Shown here: positions 29,438-39,826 of the stretch, piece by piece | How the letters are laid out: every line of letters starts with the position of its first letter | How positions within the stretch are numbered: position 1 is the stretch's first letter | Origin: Shewanella algidipiscicola | Lineage (GTDB): Bacteria; Pseudomonadota; Gammaproteobacteria; Enterobacterales; Shewanellaceae | DNA length: 64,000 bases | NCBI RefSeq assembly: GCF_003605125.1 | Contig: NZ_QPQT01000013.1 | Location: forward strand, 1-64,000 | Direction: 5' to 3' | The notes under the pieces: generated by a model | Database searches by the model: none | Seen by the model: only the letters and a program-made list of their open reading frames with translations | What the model was told of the DNA's origin: nothing | Made by a program: the position numbers and the translations under genes

Positions 29438-29817
29438 AAAAGCGACTGACTATATTAGGGTTATCATTTGCCATGGTGGCTGGCGTTTCGGCATCGCAGA
29501 TCCCTGCTTGCAATCAGGATGTCGAGAGTCCAGCTTGCCAGTACTACCTTGAGGGCGTCGTCGAAGGTGCCTTAATGTATAAGCCAAATAGCATGGGCCA
29601 GCGCCTCGAATCAAATGATTACGAGTCTCGGGCGCTTAAATACCGCAGTGGCAAACGTTTCCAACAAGCAAATCGTACCTATTGTGAGAGTCGTATTCCC
29701 GATCGTGAAGTCTTGGTTAGTGGCCTAAAAGAAGCTTTCGTTGCCGGGAATATTAATAATGAGGCTGAACTGACGGGAGTGGTGTTTAGCTTGATGGATT
29801 GCCAGCGTCTTAGGTAA
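29434..29817 (+). CDS. Exported 127-aa protein of unknown function coupled to nhaA
   Basis: The ATG overlaps the nhaA stop by 4 bp and follows AAGGAGAG, so it is co-translated with the antiporter. Signal peptide [20 protein letters not shown], then a mature domain of about 107 residues with four cysteines ([15 protein letters not shown]) that could form two disulfides in the periplasm. I do not recognise a family. The placement between nhaA and nhaR suggests a role linked to sodium or alkaline adaptation, but that is inference from context only. Confidence 0.8.
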   Translation: MKKRLTILGLSFAMVAGVSASQIPACNQDVESPACQYYLEGVVEGALMYKPNSMGQRLESNDYESRALKYRSGKRFQQANRTYCESRIPDREVLVSGLKEAFVAGNINNEAELTGVVFSLMDCQRLR

Positions 29818-30015
29818 GTTGAGTGAGTCTTTAACCTACCAACTTCCTTATCAGTAATATTGTTACGCACTCGTTTGGTTACCGGCTTTGCTCGGTATCC
29901 AACGACGTGTGCGGTATGATATAAACCCATATTTTATCAATTTTGATATCGTCTCGCATCTATCGTATGCCTGGTTACTCGGGAGCGTGTGAAAGCGAAG
30001 ACTGAGGTTAACCAC

Positions 30016-30930
30016 GTGCTGACGACACACCTTAATTATAATCACCTCTATTATTTTTGGATGGTACACAAGAAAGGCTCAGTTGCGAAAGCTGCGCAGG
30101 CTCTTTGTTTAACACCGCAAACGGTAACAGGGCAGATCCGTGTGTTGGAGGAGCGTCTAAAGGGCTGTTTATTTAAGCGTGTCGGACGCTCACTTGAGCC
30201 GACTGAGCTCGGTGAATTAGTGTTTCGTTATGCCGATAAGATGTTCAGCCTCAGTTACGAAATGCTCGATCGACTCAACTATCAAAAAGAAGACAATATT
30301 TTATTTGAAGTTGGCATAGCCGATGCTTTATCAAAAGCGTTAGCTAGTCGAGTATTGCTGTCTGTGGTGCCCTCCGATGGGTCGATGCGTTTGGCTTGTT
30401 TTGAATCTACACATGAAAGCTTAATGGAGCGATTACGTGAGCATAAGTTAGACATGATCTTGTCCGATTGTGCGGGTGAATCGTTAAAATACCCTGAGAT
30501 CTTGTCGAAAAAATTGGGTGAATGTGGCATAGGTTTCTTTTCATCTGAGCGTTATAGTAAGCCTTTTCCCGCCTGTTTAGAGCAAGCTAAATTACTGATC
30601 CCAGGTAAACGTACCTCGCTTGGGCAACAGTTGCATCATTGGTTTGATGAAAACAACCTCAATGTCACCATCTTGGGCGAATTTGATGATGCCGCTATGA
30701 TGAAAGCGTTTGGCTATTTTAAACAAGGGATTTTTGTCGCCCCCTCGATCTATAAACAAGATATCTTAGCCCATGGGATCAGTTTTTTGGGGGAAACTCT
30801 TGATATTAAAGAGGTCTACCATGTAATGTTTGCTGAGAGGATGATCCAGCATCCGGCGGTTAAACGCTTGTTGGCGACCGATTTTAGCGACCTTTTCGCC
30901 GGTAAAGACAGCCAAGTTGAACTGCTTTAA
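30016..30930 (+). CDS. nhaR: LysR-type transcriptional activator NhaR
   Basis: 304 aa from the GTG at 30016, which has GAGG eight bases upstream and gives an N-terminus (LTTHLNYNHLYYFW) that aligns with E. coli NhaR. A GTG at 29989 is an alternative. The strong similarity runs throughout: LTPQTVTGQIRVLEERL in the helix-turn-helix, FDVG/LFEVGIADALSK, FPACLE, LLIPGKR, LGEFDDAAMMKAFG, FAERMIQHPAVKRL. NhaR activates nhaA in response to Na+. The tandem order nhaA - small gene - nhaR keeps regulator and target together. Confidence 0.95.
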   Translation: MLTTHLNYNHLYYFWMVHKKGSVAKAAQALCLTPQTVTGQIRVLEERLKGCLFKRVGRSLEPTELGELVFRYADKMFSLSYEMLDRLNYQKEDNILFEVGIADALSKALASRVLLSVVPSDGSMRLACFESTHESLMERLREHKLDMILSDCAGESLKYPEILSKKLGECGIGFFSSERYSKPFPACLEQAKLLIPGKRTSLGQQLHHWFDENNLNVTILGEFDDAAMMKAFGYFKQGIFVAPSIYKQDILAHGISFLGETLDIKEVYHVMFAERMIQHPAVKRLLATDFSDLFAGKDSQVELL

Positions 30931-30992
30931 AGGGTGCCAGTATTACGGTGAGCTGATACACTAGCAGCAATCATAATTAAGGGAGTAGTTGC

Positions 30993-31244
30993 GTGTCAGA
31001 ACCAATGAACATTGCCAGAGTTAGGTGGGCATGCCGACGCGGCATGTTAGAGCTAGATGTGTTGTTTCAACCCTTTGTCGAAAGCCAATATGCAATACTA
31101 TCAAACCAAGATAAAGCCAGCTTTGTGCGTTTGTTAGAATGCGAAGATCCTGAGCTATTTGCGTGGTTTATGGGTCACGAAGTGTGCCCAGATCCCGAGC
31201 TTGCTCAAATGGTCATTCAAGTTCGTGGCCGGCCAGCGCCATAA
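30993..31244 (+). CDS. sdhE: FAD assembly factor SdhE
   Basis: 83 aa, GTG start with GGGAG nine bases before. The family RGxxE motif is present (RRGMLELDVLF, residues 15-25), followed by FVRLLECEDPELFAWFMG. SdhE helps attach FAD covalently to the flavoprotein subunits of succinate dehydrogenase and fumarate reductase. Adjacent to ygfX, as in E. coli, and near nadB, another flavoenzyme in the opposite direction. Confidence 0.95.
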   Translation: MSEPMNIARVRWACRRGMLELDVLFQPFVESQYAILSNQDKASFVRLLECEDPELFAWFMGHEVCPDPELAQMVIQVRGRPAP

Positions 31245-31635
31245 TTTTAATTTATCCTCCTCCTTCGACCAGCGACTCGCGTTGGTCGTTGTTGCGGCCG
31301 TATGCTTCACTTCATTTCTGGCGTGGCCACCTGTCGATGTTATCTGGTTTATTGCCATTAAGTGCAGTGCTATCGCTTTGGTGGTTGCTGTGTTTATTGG
31401 GTTATGGATTCGCCTTCAGCGTTGGTCTTTTTCCTTTTGGCTCGATGAGTCAGGTAACGCTGGTATTGGCAACAACGCTGCTATCTATAGGTTAAAGCGG
31501 CGCTGGATCACTCCGTTGATGGTACTGTTTGAGATGCACAAGGATGGCGATAAGCTGCTAGTGATGGTGTGGCGAGATATGTTGGACGACACAAGCTATC
31601 GTTACTTGTGTCGTCTGTTATTACGCTTTGGTTGA
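31225..31635 (+). CDS. ygfX: YgfX-like inner membrane protein
   Basis: About 136 aa if it starts at the GTG at 31225, which overlaps the end of sdhE by 20 bp; the start is uncertain because no clear ribosome site is visible and the frame is open further upstream inside sdhE. Two membrane helices (LALVVVAAVCFTSFLAW and IAIKCSAIALVVAVFIGLWI), then a basic cytoplasmic domain ending in LLVMVWRDMLDDTSYRYLCRLLLRF, the conserved end of YgfX. In E. coli YgfX (CptA) was described as a toxin partner of YgfY/SdhE, a claim now contested. Convergent with nadB. Confidence 0.8.
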   Translation: MAGQRHNFNLSSSFDQRLALVVVAAVCFTSFLAWPPVDVIWFIAIKCSAIALVVAVFIGLWIRLQRWSFSFWLDESGNAGIGNNAAIYRLKRRWITPLMVLFEMHKDGDKLLVMVWRDMLDDTSYRYLCRLLLRFG

Positions 31636-31647
31636 TATGATAAGGGA

Positions 31648-33270
31648 CTAAGCGATTTTATTGGGCAATAAAATCGTGGGCTGTGGATTATCCGATTTTT
31701 CAGGGTGGTCGAGATTATAATGTAAGCCGCGACTCTCTTTACGTTCCATCGCGCAGCGAATTATCAGTTCTGCTACTTGCACTAAATTGCGCAGCTCAAG
31801 AAGGTTGTTACTGACTCTAAAGTTACGGTAATACTCCTGTATCTCTTGCTGTAGCATGGTGCAGCGTCTTAGTGCACGTTCGAGTCGTTTATCTGAGCGA
31901 ACAATTCCCACATAATCCCACATAAACAACCGAAGTTCATGCCAGTTATGCGCAATCACCACCTCTTCATCAGAGTTAGATACTTGGCTTTCATCCCAGT
32001 GCGGAAGGTTCATCGGCATCGGGATTTTATTAAGCTGACTGCTAATATCTTCGGCTGCCGCTCGGGCAAAGACTAAGCATTCTAATAGGGAGTTACTGGC
32101 GAGACGATTGGCTCCGTGCAATCCTGTGTAGGCCACTTCACCTACGGCATATAAGCCGTTTAGGTCGGTCTGGCCGTGTAAATCTGTCATCACGCCACCA
32201 CAGGTGTAATGCGCTGCGGGGACCACAGGAATGGGGTCTTTGGTGATGTCGATGCCCCATTCTAAACAGCGCTTATAGATGGTGGGGAAGTGTTTTATGA
32301 CAAAGTCGGCTGGCTTATGAGTGATATCCAGATAAACGCAATCTGCGCCCAAGCGTTTCATCTCGTAATCGATGGCGCGCGCCACGATATCCCTTGGAGC
32401 CAACTCTGCGCGTTCATCGAAATCGGGCATAAAGCGTGAGCCATCAGGGCGTCGAAGATAAGCCCCTTCGCCTCGTAATGCTTCGGTGAGTAAAAAGTTA
32501 CGCGCATCGGCATGGTACAAACACGTGGGATGAAATTGGTTAAACTCCATATTGGCTACGCGACAGCCCGAACGCCAAGCCATGGCGATACCGTCTCCCG
32601 AGGCAATATCGGGATTCGATGTGTATTGGTAGACTTTAGATGATCCACCTGTAGCTAGTGCGACAAAGCGGGCCTTGACCGTTTCGACATGTTCTTCATC
32701 TCGGTTCCATACATAGGCACCGAGTACCCGATTACCCGGGCGTTTAAGCTTGCGAGTGGTGATTAAGTCGATGGCGTTATAGCGTTCTAATACTTGGATA
32801 TTTGGGTGGTTCATTACGTTTTCTTGAAGCGTAACTTGTACCTCTTTACCCGTGGCATCGGCGGCATGTAGGATACGACGATGGCTATGGCCGCCTTCGC
32901 GGGTCAAGTGATATGGTGCATTGCTATTATCACTGCCATCGGTACGCTCCTCTTTATCAAAGGCGACACCGCATTGAATCAGCCATTCCATCGCGCTTTT
33001 CGCATTTTTAGCGGTGAAGGTGACCACTTGCTCATCGCATAACCCCGCTCCTGCCACGAGTGTATCGGCAACATGGGATTCAATGGTATCCTCTTCATCG
33101 AACACAGAAGCGATCCCACCTTGGGCATAATAGGTAGAGCCTTCGTTAAGCGGCCCCTTGGAAAGTAAGATAACTTTCGTTTTTTCAGCCAGATGCAATG
33201 CTAAAGTTAACCCTGCAGCACCGCTACCGATAACCAAAACGTCAGATTGGTGTTCAACTACTTGTTTCAT
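31648..33270 (-). CDS. nadB: L-aspartate oxidase
   Basis: 540 aa (E. coli 540). First step of de novo NAD synthesis: oxidation of L-aspartate to iminoaspartate with O2 or fumarate as acceptor. FAD Rossmann motif [15 protein letters not shown] (residues 11-25), succinate-dehydrogenase-like fold with HPTCL near 245 and the arginine/HYTCGG segment near 350 ([16 protein letters not shown]). Transcribed divergently from rpoE, as in E. coli. Confidence 0.98.
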   Translation of the reverse strand: MKQVVEHQSDVLVIGSGAAGLTLALHLAEKTKVILLSKGPLNEGSTYYAQGGIASVFDEEDTIESHVADTLVAGAGLCDEQVVTFTAKNAKSAMEWLIQCGVAFDKEERTDGSDNSNAPYHLTREGGHSHRRILHAADATGKEVQVTLQENVMNHPNIQVLERYNAIDLITTRKLKRPGNRVLGAYVWNRDEEHVETVKARFVALATGGSSKVYQYTSNPDIASGDGIAMAWRSGCRVANMEFNQFHPTCLYHADARNFLLTEALRGEGAYLRRPDGSRFMPDFDERAELAPRDIVARAIDYEMKRLGADCVYLDITHKPADFVIKHFPTIYKRCLEWGIDITKDPIPVVPAAHYTCGGVMTDLHGQTDLNGLYAVGEVAYTGLHGANRLASNSLLECLVFARAAAEDISSQLNKIPMPMNLPHWDESQVSNSDEEVVIAHNWHELRLFMWDYVGIVRSDKRLERALRRCTMLQQEIQEYYRNFRVSNNLLELRNLVQVAELIIRCAMERKESRGLHYNLDHPEKSDNPQPTILLPNKIA

Positions 33271-33376
33271 CGGGTATCATGGTAAGTCATGTGAGTATTG
33301 CTATGTTAAACCAAGATAGAAATTATGGATATGGGTTAGCCGTAGAAAATAAATTCATATTTGGCAATCTTTTTTA

Positions 33377-33403
33377 GAACTTTTTCAGTAAGCGCTAGTC
33401 TAC
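33377..33403 (+). promoter_or_regulatory. Sigma-E promoter of rpoE
   Basis: GAACTT at 33377-33382 and TCTAC at 33399-33403 are separated by 16 bp, matching the sigma-E consensus GGAACTT-N16-TCTGA closely. It lies about 65 bp upstream of rpoE, consistent with autoregulation. Confidence 0.75.
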
Positions 33404-33467
33404 ATAGGTGAATATGATTCGAGCGACTGAGAAATCAGCATTTTAGATTTAGGAGTAGTCGGCTCGG

Positions 33468-34046
33468 ATGAGTGGACAAATAAGTGATCAACAATTAGTT
33501 GAACGGGTACAGCAGGGAGATAAAAACGCTTTTAACCTCCTGGTACAAAAATACCAGAGTAAGGTCATCAATCTGATAGCTCGATATGTTCGAAATCAGG
33601 CCGATGTGGCAGATGTGGCTCAAGAGGCATTTATTAAAGCCTACCGAGCGCTGCCAAACTTTCGGGGCGAGAGTGCGTTTTATACTTGGTTGTACCGTAT
33701 TGCAGTCAATACTGCGAAAAATCATTTAGTGGCCCAAGGGCGACGCGCACCGGCTAATGATGTCGATGCCGAAGATGCTGAATATTACGATGGCAGTGAT
33801 GCGCTTAAAGAGTTCGCCTCTCCAGAGCGGTTGATGCTGTCTGAAGAGATTCAGAAAGTCGTGTTTGATACCTTGGATACCTTGCCACAAGAATTGAAGA
33901 TAGCTATCTCTCTGCGTGAGCTCGATGGAATGAGTTATGAAGAGATAGCCAATGTGATGGAGTGTCCCGTTGGCACGGTAAGATCGCGGATCTTTCGAGC
34001 GCGTGAGGCCATCGACAAACAGTTGCAGCCATTGCTGGAACGTTAA
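33468..34046 (+). CDS. rpoE: Envelope stress sigma factor RpoE
   Basis: 192 aa, ECF sigma factor. Region 2 (LVQKYQSKVINLIARYVRNQADVADVAQEAFIKAYRALPNF, residues 23-64) and region 4 (LRELDGMSYEEIANVMECPVGTVRSRIFRARE, about 150-181) are typical. Sigma-E transcribes outer-membrane and periplasmic folding genes under envelope stress and is held inactive by RseA encoded 38 bp downstream. A matching sigma-E promoter lies upstream. Confidence 0.98.
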   Translation: MSGQISDQQLVERVQQGDKNAFNLLVQKYQSKVINLIARYVRNQADVADVAQEAFIKAYRALPNFRGESAFYTWLYRIAVNTAKNHLVAQGRRAPANDVDAEDAEYYDGSDALKEFASPERLMLSEEIQKVVFDTLDTLPQELKIAISLRELDGMSYEEIANVMECPVGTVRSRIFRAREAIDKQLQPLLER

Positions 34047-34084
34047 ATTGTTATCTCAGTAAACTAAATTTAAATGGGTGTTAA

Positions 34085-34690
34085 ATGGATAAATTAGGTC
34101 AGGAATGGGTATCCGCTGCCGTCGACGGTGAAGTCGAAGAGCAGGTATTGGCTGAATTAGCGGCCGATACGGATTCACATGGTCAGTGGCGTGATTATCA
34201 CATGATTGGTGATGCGATGCGTGGCGAGTTGCCAAAGATGGTCGATCTCGATCTGAGTGCCAATATTGCCGCCGCTATTGAAGCGGAACCCACGATCATC
34301 GCACCAAAACGTGTGGAACCAGCACAAACTGCTCCAGCAAGGAAGTCGGCAGGCATTATCCCCATGTTTAAACAGTTTGGTCAGTATGCCATTGCTGCTA
34401 GCGTCGCACTAGTCGCTGTTGTGGGAGTGCAAAATTATAACCAAACATCGGAGTTAGACTCATCGCCATTGCCCGTGCTAAATACTCGCCCCTTGGTCGG
34501 TAGTGCATCACCTGTGAGCCTTCAAACTGGGCCAGTGCAAAAAAACCAAAGTTTCACTAATGAGCAAGTAATGGAGCAACGTCACCGTATTAATACCTAT
34601 ATTCAAGATCATATGTTGCAACAGAGATTGAATAATAGTGTGAATATAGACGACAATAGTGATATCTCACCGATCCCGGTTAATCACTAA
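34085..34690 (+). CDS. rseA: Anti-sigma-E factor RseA
   Basis: 201 aa. The N-terminal cytosolic anti-sigma domain (MDKLGQEWVSAAVDGEVEEQVLAEL, WRDYHMIGDAMRGELP) is followed by one membrane helix (about residues 98-115, YAIAASVALVAVVGV) and a periplasmic Gln/Asn-rich tail, the topology cleaved by DegS and RseP during stress. The C-terminal half diverges from E. coli, which is usual. Between rpoE and rseB in one operon. Confidence 0.95.
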   Translation: MDKLGQEWVSAAVDGEVEEQVLAELAADTDSHGQWRDYHMIGDAMRGELPKMVDLDLSANIAAAIEAEPTIIAPKRVEPAQTAPARKSAGIIPMFKQFGQYAIAASVALVAVVGVQNYNQTSELDSSPLPVLNTRPLVGSASPVSLQTGPVQKNQSFTNEQVMEQRHRINTYIQDHMLQQRLNNSVNIDDNSDISPIPVNH

Positions 34691-34758
34691 AAAGCTATTC
34701 TACTTATCGGCGGCCGCTATAATGCGCATGATGATAAGTATGATGTTAAGGAGTTAGC

Positions 34759-35691
34759 TTGCGTCTTATTTGGTTGGCCTTGTTAGTCCTCTCTCTTCCC
34801 GTCAGTGCACGGGAAGATATGTCCGCAAAAGCTTGGTTAGAAAATATGAGCCAAGCGCTGCGGACTCAAGAATTTAAAATGTCGCTGATCCATTTGCAGT
34901 CGGATCATATTCGTCCTCTCGTGTACATCCATGGCCAAGTGGAAGAGCAAGAAGTTGCTTTTCTTGAACATTTAAACGGCCCGCCTAAAAATGCGGTGCG
35001 TGTGGGCAACACTGTCACCTTTATTGAACATGATCAACCCGCTTACAGTGTAGAAGCCGATCGTATTCAAGGCGTATTACCCCCAGCGTTTGCCAATAAC
35101 ATCAGCTTACTCGAGCAGGGGTATCAGTTTGTGCTGGGCGGAAGAAGCCGCTTAGCCGGGCGTCCGAGTCAATTGGTGCGCATCATAGCTAACGATGATA
35201 ATCGTTATAGCTATCAAGTTTGGTTGGATATGGATACCTACTTGCCGCTGCGCTATGACATGCTCAATCTTGATAAACAATTACTCGAACAGATATTAGT
35301 CGTTGAGCTAATCGTATTAGAAGAGGCGCCCACCATTTTACACGAAGCTTATAAACAACAATGGCCACCAGTGATGCCACAGCCAAAAAGAGAGCCGGGT
35401 AATAACTGGCAATTTAGTTGGTTACCTTCAGGTTTTACTATGATTCTTAAAGATAGTCATCGCCTGATAGGCAGTCACGAGGCGGTAGAGTACATTGCGC
35501 TCAGTGATGGTTTAACTCATATTTCTGTTTATGTAGCTAGAGCGCCTGAAACCGTGCTGCCTGATGAGTTAATGACTCGAAACGGCCTGTCTTTGGCTAC
35601 TGAACGAGTCGGCAATGCTGAAGTAGTGGCGGTTGGTAAAGCACCCGTTGAAACTCTTTCACGTATTGCTAAGAGTATTACAATCGAGTGA
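34759..35691 (+). CDS. rseB: Periplasmic sigma-E regulator RseB
   Basis: 310 aa with a signal peptide (MRLIWLALLVLSLPVSA). Two-domain RseB/MucB fold: a LolA-like large domain (SAKAWLENMSQALRTQEFKMSLIHLQ to about residue 200) and a small C-terminal domain (FSWLPSGFTMI onward). It binds the periplasmic part of RseA and protects it from DegS until lipopolysaccharide or lipid signals displace it. The gene begins 68 bp after rseA. GGAG precedes the TTG start. Confidence 0.95.
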   Translation: MRLIWLALLVLSLPVSAREDMSAKAWLENMSQALRTQEFKMSLIHLQSDHIRPLVYIHGQVEEQEVAFLEHLNGPPKNAVRVGNTVTFIEHDQPAYSVEADRIQGVLPPAFANNISLLEQGYQFVLGGRSRLAGRPSQLVRIIANDDNRYSYQVWLDMDTYLPLRYDMLNLDKQLLEQILVVELIVLEEAPTILHEAYKQQWPPVMPQPKREPGNNWQFSWLPSGFTMILKDSHRLIGSHEAVEYIALSDGLTHISVYVARAPETVLPDELMTRNGLSLATERVGNAEVVAVGKAPVETLSRIAKSITIE

Positions 35692-35698
35692 TGGCATT

Positions 35699-36157
35699 AT
35701 GATGGAAGAAGTCGCGACCGTTATTCGTAACAATCATGACGGTTGGATAACGGTAGAAGTTAAGGTAAAAAATGCCTGTAATCACTGCGAGAGCAGTGAG
35801 TCTTGTGGTACATCCGCGGTATCTAAAGCTTTTTCGCCTAAGGTGCAGCGCTTTTCTGTTCCAGCCAAAGAGTCTTACCAACCTGGTGAGTTAATAAAAC
35901 TTGGTTTGCCCGAAAGTGTGTTACTAAAAGCTGCGGCTATTGTTTATTTGCTGCCTTTGTTAGGCTTATTTGTTGGCGCAAGCTTGGGCCGTTTTTTTAT
36001 GCCCATACTTGATATTGCTGCTACCGAAGCGGTTGTGATAGGTTTCGGGGTATTGGGTGGCGTGGTAGCTTGGATGATGGGGCGTCGTTGGGCCAAGCAG
36101 TTAGAGCAGGTTAGTCAACCTGTGATCATTGCACGAATTGGACAACGCATAGTGTGA
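35699..36157 (+). CDS. rseC: SoxR-reducing system / sigma-E operon protein RseC
   Basis: 153 aa from the ATG at 35699 (an adjacent ATG at 35702 is equally possible). The longer open frame back into rseB is not supported. Cysteine cluster CNHCESSESC (about residues 29-38) and two membrane helices (about 80-98 and 106-126). RseC participates with the Rsx/Rnf complex in reducing SoxR in E. coli and modestly affects sigma-E. Last gene of the rpoE operon, 130 bp before lepA. Confidence 0.93.
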   Translation: MMEEVATVIRNNHDGWITVEVKVKNACNHCESSESCGTSAVSKAFSPKVQRFSVPAKESYQPGELIKLGLPESVLLKAAAIVYLLPLLGLFVGASLGRFFMPILDIAATEAVVIGFGVLGGVVAWMMGRRWAKQLEQVSQPVIIARIGQRIV

Positions 36158-36287
36158 ACAAATTAGCTCGCTGCCAACGTTGATATTTACTTTCTCTGTA
36201 TGATTCCAATTGGTATTAAGCCAGCAATCGGGTACAATTCGGCACTTTTAGATAATTTTCAACTTTAGAGTTTAGTCATTTCGCATA

Positions 36288-38078
36288 ATGAAGCATATTA
36301 GAAACTTTTCGATTATTGCCCATATTGACCACGGCAAATCAACCCTTTCTGACCGTCTTATTCAAGAATGCGGTGGCCTGTCTGACCGCGAGATGGCAGC
36401 GCAAGTTTTAGATTCGATGGATCTTGAGCGCGAGCGCGGTATCACCATTAAAGCCCAGAGCGTGACGCTCGACTATAAGGCGAAAGACGGTGAAACCTAT
36501 CAGCTTAACTTTATTGATACGCCCGGCCATGTGGACTTCTCCTATGAAGTCTCGCGTTCTCTGGCTGCTTGTGAGGGGGCTTTGCTGGTTGTCGATGCGG
36601 GTCAAGGGGTTGAAGCGCAGACCTTGGCTAACTGTTATACCGCACTGGAGATGGACTTAGATGTGGTCCCAGTGCTGAACAAGATTGACCTTCCACAAGC
36701 CGATCCTGAGCGTGTTGCCGAAGAGATTGAAGATATTGTCGGTATCGAAGCCACTGACGCCGTTCGCTGCTCTGCAAAAACGGGCATAGGTATTAGTGAT
36801 GTATTAGAAACCATTGTCGCTAAAATTCCACCACCAGTAGGCGATCCAGATGCGCCTTTGCAAGCACTGATTATCGACTCATGGTTTGATAGCTATTTAG
36901 GCGTTGTGTCGCTAGTACGTATCAAGCACGGCAAGCTTAAAAAAGGCGATAAGTTTAAGGTGATGTCAACTGGACAGACCCATACCGCCGACAGAGTAGG
37001 TATTTTTACGCCTAAGCAAACTGACACGGGTGAGCTTAATACCGGTGAAGTGGGCTTTGTGATTGCCGGTATTAAAGAGATCCATGGCGCGCCAGTCGGT
37101 GATACTTTAACGCTAGCTAAAAATGGTGCCTTGGCACCATTGCCTGGTTTCAAGAAGGTAAAGCCTCAGGTTTATGCGGGGGTGTTCCCTATTTCTACCG
37201 ACGATTATGAGAGTTTCCGTGATGCGCTTAATAAATTAAGCCTCAACGATGCCTCGTTATTCTTCGAACCTGAGACATCATCGGCATTAGGCTTTGGTTT
37301 CCGTATTGGTTACCTTGGTCTGTTGCATATGGAGATTGTTCAGGAGCGTCTTGAGCGCGAATACAATTTGGATTTGATCACCACGGCACCCACAGTGGTG
37401 TATGAAGTGGTCACCACCAAAGGGGAAACTGTTTACGTCGATAATCCATCGGATCTACCGCCGATGAACAACATCGAAGAGATACGCGAGCCGATTGTTG
37501 AAACTAATATTTTAGTACCTAAAGAATACTTAGGTAACGTCATTACCTTGTGTGTTGAAAAGCGTGGCATGCAAACCAATATGGTTTATCACGGTAACCA
37601 AGTGGCTATTACCTATGATATGCCGATGGCTGAAGTGGTTATGGATTTCTTTGATCGCCTTAAGTCGACCAGTCGCGGTTATGCCTCGCTGGAATATAAT
37701 TTTAAGCGTTTCGAAGCTGCAGATATGGTACGCCTTGATGTCTTGATTAATGGCGATCGCGTCGATGCCTTAGCCATGATTTTGCATAAGTCGAACGTAC
37801 GTTATCAAGGGTTGGCATTAGTGAATAAGATGAAAGAGCTTATTCCGCGTCAGATGTTTGATATTGCCATTCAGGCGGCGATTGGTAGCCAAATTATTGC
37901 CCGTTCTTCAGTTAAGGCGCTGCGTAAAGACGTTACCGCTAAGTGTTATGGCGGCGACGTATCACGTAAGAAGAAGCTGCTTAATAAGCAGAAAGAGGGT
38001 AAGAAACGCATGAAGCAAGTGGGTAACGTTGAAGTGCCACAAGAAGCCTTCCTCGCGGTACTCAAGCTAAATGAGTAA
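36288..38078 (+). CDS. lepA: Elongation factor 4 (LepA)
   Basis: 596 aa. Translational GTPase with G1 AHIDHGKST (residues 11-19), switch [10 protein letters not shown] (about 77-84) and NKID (about 130). Domains II, III and V follow EF-G, and the LepA-specific C-terminal domain ends in [14 protein letters not shown]. LepA influences translation initiation and ribosome maturation and back-translocates ribosomes in vitro. Position between rseC and lepB is conserved with E. coli. Confidence 0.98.
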   Translation: MKHIRNFSIIAHIDHGKSTLSDRLIQECGGLSDREMAAQVLDSMDLERERGITIKAQSVTLDYKAKDGETYQLNFIDTPGHVDFSYEVSRSLAACEGALLVVDAGQGVEAQTLANCYTALEMDLDVVPVLNKIDLPQADPERVAEEIEDIVGIEATDAVRCSAKTGIGISDVLETIVAKIPPPVGDPDAPLQALIIDSWFDSYLGVVSLVRIKHGKLKKGDKFKVMSTGQTHTADRVGIFTPKQTDTGELNTGEVGFVIAGIKEIHGAPVGDTLTLAKNGALAPLPGFKKVKPQVYAGVFPISTDDYESFRDALNKLSLNDASLFFEPETSSALGFGFRIGYLGLLHMEIVQERLEREYNLDLITTAPTVVYEVVTTKGETVYVDNPSDLPPMNNIEEIREPIVETNILVPKEYLGNVITLCVEKRGMQTNMVYHGNQVAITYDMPMAEVVMDFFDRLKSTSRGYASLEYNFKRFEAADMVRLDVLINGDRVDALAMILHKSNVRYQGLALVNKMKELIPRQMFDIAIQAAIGSQIIARSSVKALRKDVTAKCYGGDVSRKKKLLNKQKEGKKRMKQVGNVEVPQEAFLAVLKLNE

Positions 38079-38120
38079 TCACTGTTTACGTTAATAAATG
38101 TTAATAGTGATAGATAATGG

Positions 38121-38146
38121 GCGCCGCGGTTTGCGGCGCTTTCGTT
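38121..38146 (+). terminator. Possible weak terminator after lepA
   Basis: GCGCCGC / GCGGCGC form a G+C-rich 7-bp stem followed by TTTCGTT. The U-run is short, so read-through into lepB is likely. Confidence 0.55.
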
Positions 38147-38229
38147 GTTACAGTATAAATGAGCTATGTACAGCGTATGGCAAACTTGTCAGATGCGCAG
38201 ATTCTCATTTGGCAGGAGTTTAGTTAGCT

Positions 38230-39147
38230 ATGGCGGCTTATTTTTCCCTTATTTTAGTTTTGGTGACGCTCAGCAGCGGTTTAATCTGGCTGTTTGACAG
38301 TTTAGTATTAGCGCCTAAGCGTCAACAAAAGTTGGCGATGGCGCAAGCGACCCAAGCCGATATCAGTGAAGAAAGCGCTGAAAAAATTGTCCGTGAATCG
38401 GCAATAGTCGAAACCTCGCGTTCCATTTTTCCAGTAATCGCTTTTGTATTGATTTTACGCTCGTTTATTTATGAGCCATTCCAAATTCCGTCTGGATCTA
38501 TGATGCCAACCTTGCTGGTGGGCGATTTTATTCTGGTTGAAAAATTCAGCTATGGATTAAAAGATCCGGTATGGCGCAGCCAGCTGGTTGACACCGGTAA
38601 ACCAGAACGTGGTGATGTTGCTGTATTTAAATATCCTGAAAACCCTAAAATCGATTACATAAAACGTGTTATCGGCTTGCCAGGCGATCGCGTGGTGTAT
38701 CGTAATAAAGAGCTTTATATTCAAAAAAGCTGCCCTGAGGGGGGAACCGACTGCCCTAAGCTGGAAAAAGTGGCGCGTGTTGGGGTAAATCAAGGGGAAT
38801 TTAATCAAGATAATATCCCGTTATTACGCTACAAAGAACAGCTGGGTGATGTTACCCATGACATTTTGATCAACCCAGGTCGTGGCGAGCCGACTTCTTT
38901 TTACTACCGCGAAAATAACCTTGCAGTGGGTGAATTTGTGGTGCCTGAAGGCCAATATTTTGTGATGGGCGATAACCGTGACAACAGTACCGATTCACGC
39001 TTCTGGGGCTTTGTTCCTGAGGCGAATTTAGTCGGCAAAGCGGTCGCTATTTGGATAAGTTTTGAATTTGAGCGTACCCCAGCGGACTTCTTACCCACAT
39101 GGATCCCAACCGGGGTGCGTTTTAACCGTGTAGGTGGAATCGTTTAA
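38230..39147 (+). CDS. lepB: Signal peptidase I
   Basis: 305 aa. Two N-terminal membrane helices (about residues 4-24 and 66-82), then a periplasmic catalytic domain. The nucleophile is Ser90 in PSGSMMP and the general base Lys145 in [12 protein letters not shown], the same numbering as E. coli. Box [15 protein letters not shown] is near residue 250. A Cys pair ([12 protein letters not shown]) sits in the periplasmic loop. It removes signal peptides from exported preproteins. Ends 1 bp before the rnc start. Confidence 0.97.
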   Translation: MAAYFSLILVLVTLSSGLIWLFDSLVLAPKRQQKLAMAQATQADISEESAEKIVRESAIVETSRSIFPVIAFVLILRSFIYEPFQIPSGSMMPTLLVGDFILVEKFSYGLKDPVWRSQLVDTGKPERGDVAVFKYPENPKIDYIKRVIGLPGDRVVYRNKELYIQKSCPEGGTDCPKLEKVARVGVNQGEFNQDNIPLLRYKEQLGDVTHDILINPGRGEPTSFYYRENNLAVGEFVVPEGQYFVMGDNRDNSTDSRFWGFVPEANLVGKAVAIWISFEFERTPADFLPTWIPTGVRFNRVGGIV

Positions 39148-39148
39148 C

Positions 39149-39826
39149 ATGGAGCCGATTAAAAATTTGCCTCGTTTGTGCAGAACATTAGGTTATGAAT
39201 TCAACAATATAGCCTTGTTAGAGCAGGCATTGACTCACCGAAGCGCGGCGAGCAAGCATAATGAGCGTCTGGAATTTTTGGGCGACTCCATATTGTCTAT
39301 TGTTATCTCAGACGCCTTATATCATCAGTTTCCTAAGGCGACCGAAGGCGATTTAAGCCGAATGCGCGCCACCTTGGTGTGCGGTAAGATGCTGGCCGAA
39401 GTGGCAAAAGAGTTTAAGTTAGGTGACTACCTAAAATTAGGCCCTGGTGAGCTAAAAAGTGGTGGCTTTCGTCGTGAATCGATTTTAGCCGATGTGGTCG
39501 AAGCCATTATCGGTGCAATCTATCTCGATGCCGATCTCGAGACCTGCCGCGCACTCGTACTAAACTGGTATAAGAGCCGCCTAGCGGTGATTGAACCCAT
39601 TAATCAAAAAGATCCCAAAACCCTGCTGCAGGAACACCTGCAGGGCTTTAAAAAACCTCTCCCCTTATACAAGGTTGTCAATATTAGCGGAGAGGCCCAT
39701 GCGCAAACCTTTACAGTTGAATGTAAGGTGGAGCAATTAGATGAAGCGGTCGTTGGCGTGGCCAACTCCCGTAGAAAAGCGGAACAAATTGCCGCAGCAG
39801 AAGTTTTGGAGCGTATCAAGCGATGA
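39149..39826 (+). CDS. rnc: Ribonuclease III
   Basis: 225 aa from the ATG at 39149 immediately after the lepB stop; an upstream GTG inside lepB is not needed. The RNase III signature [12 protein letters not shown] (about residues 37-48) and the second metal-binding segment [13 protein letters not shown] (about 113-125) are intact. The C-terminal double-stranded RNA-binding domain ([11 protein letters not shown] to [14 protein letters not shown]) is complete. Processes rRNA precursors and many mRNAs. Overlaps era by 4 bp. Confidence 0.98.
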   Translation: MEPIKNLPRLCRTLGYEFNNIALLEQALTHRSAASKHNERLEFLGDSILSIVISDALYHQFPKATEGDLSRMRATLVCGKMLAEVAKEFKLGDYLKLGPGELKSGGFRRESILADVVEAIIGAIYLDADLETCRALVLNWYKSRLAVIEPINQKDPKTLLQEHLQGFKKPLPLYKVVNISGEAHAQTFTVECKVEQLDEAVVGVANSRRKAEQIAAAEVLERIKR

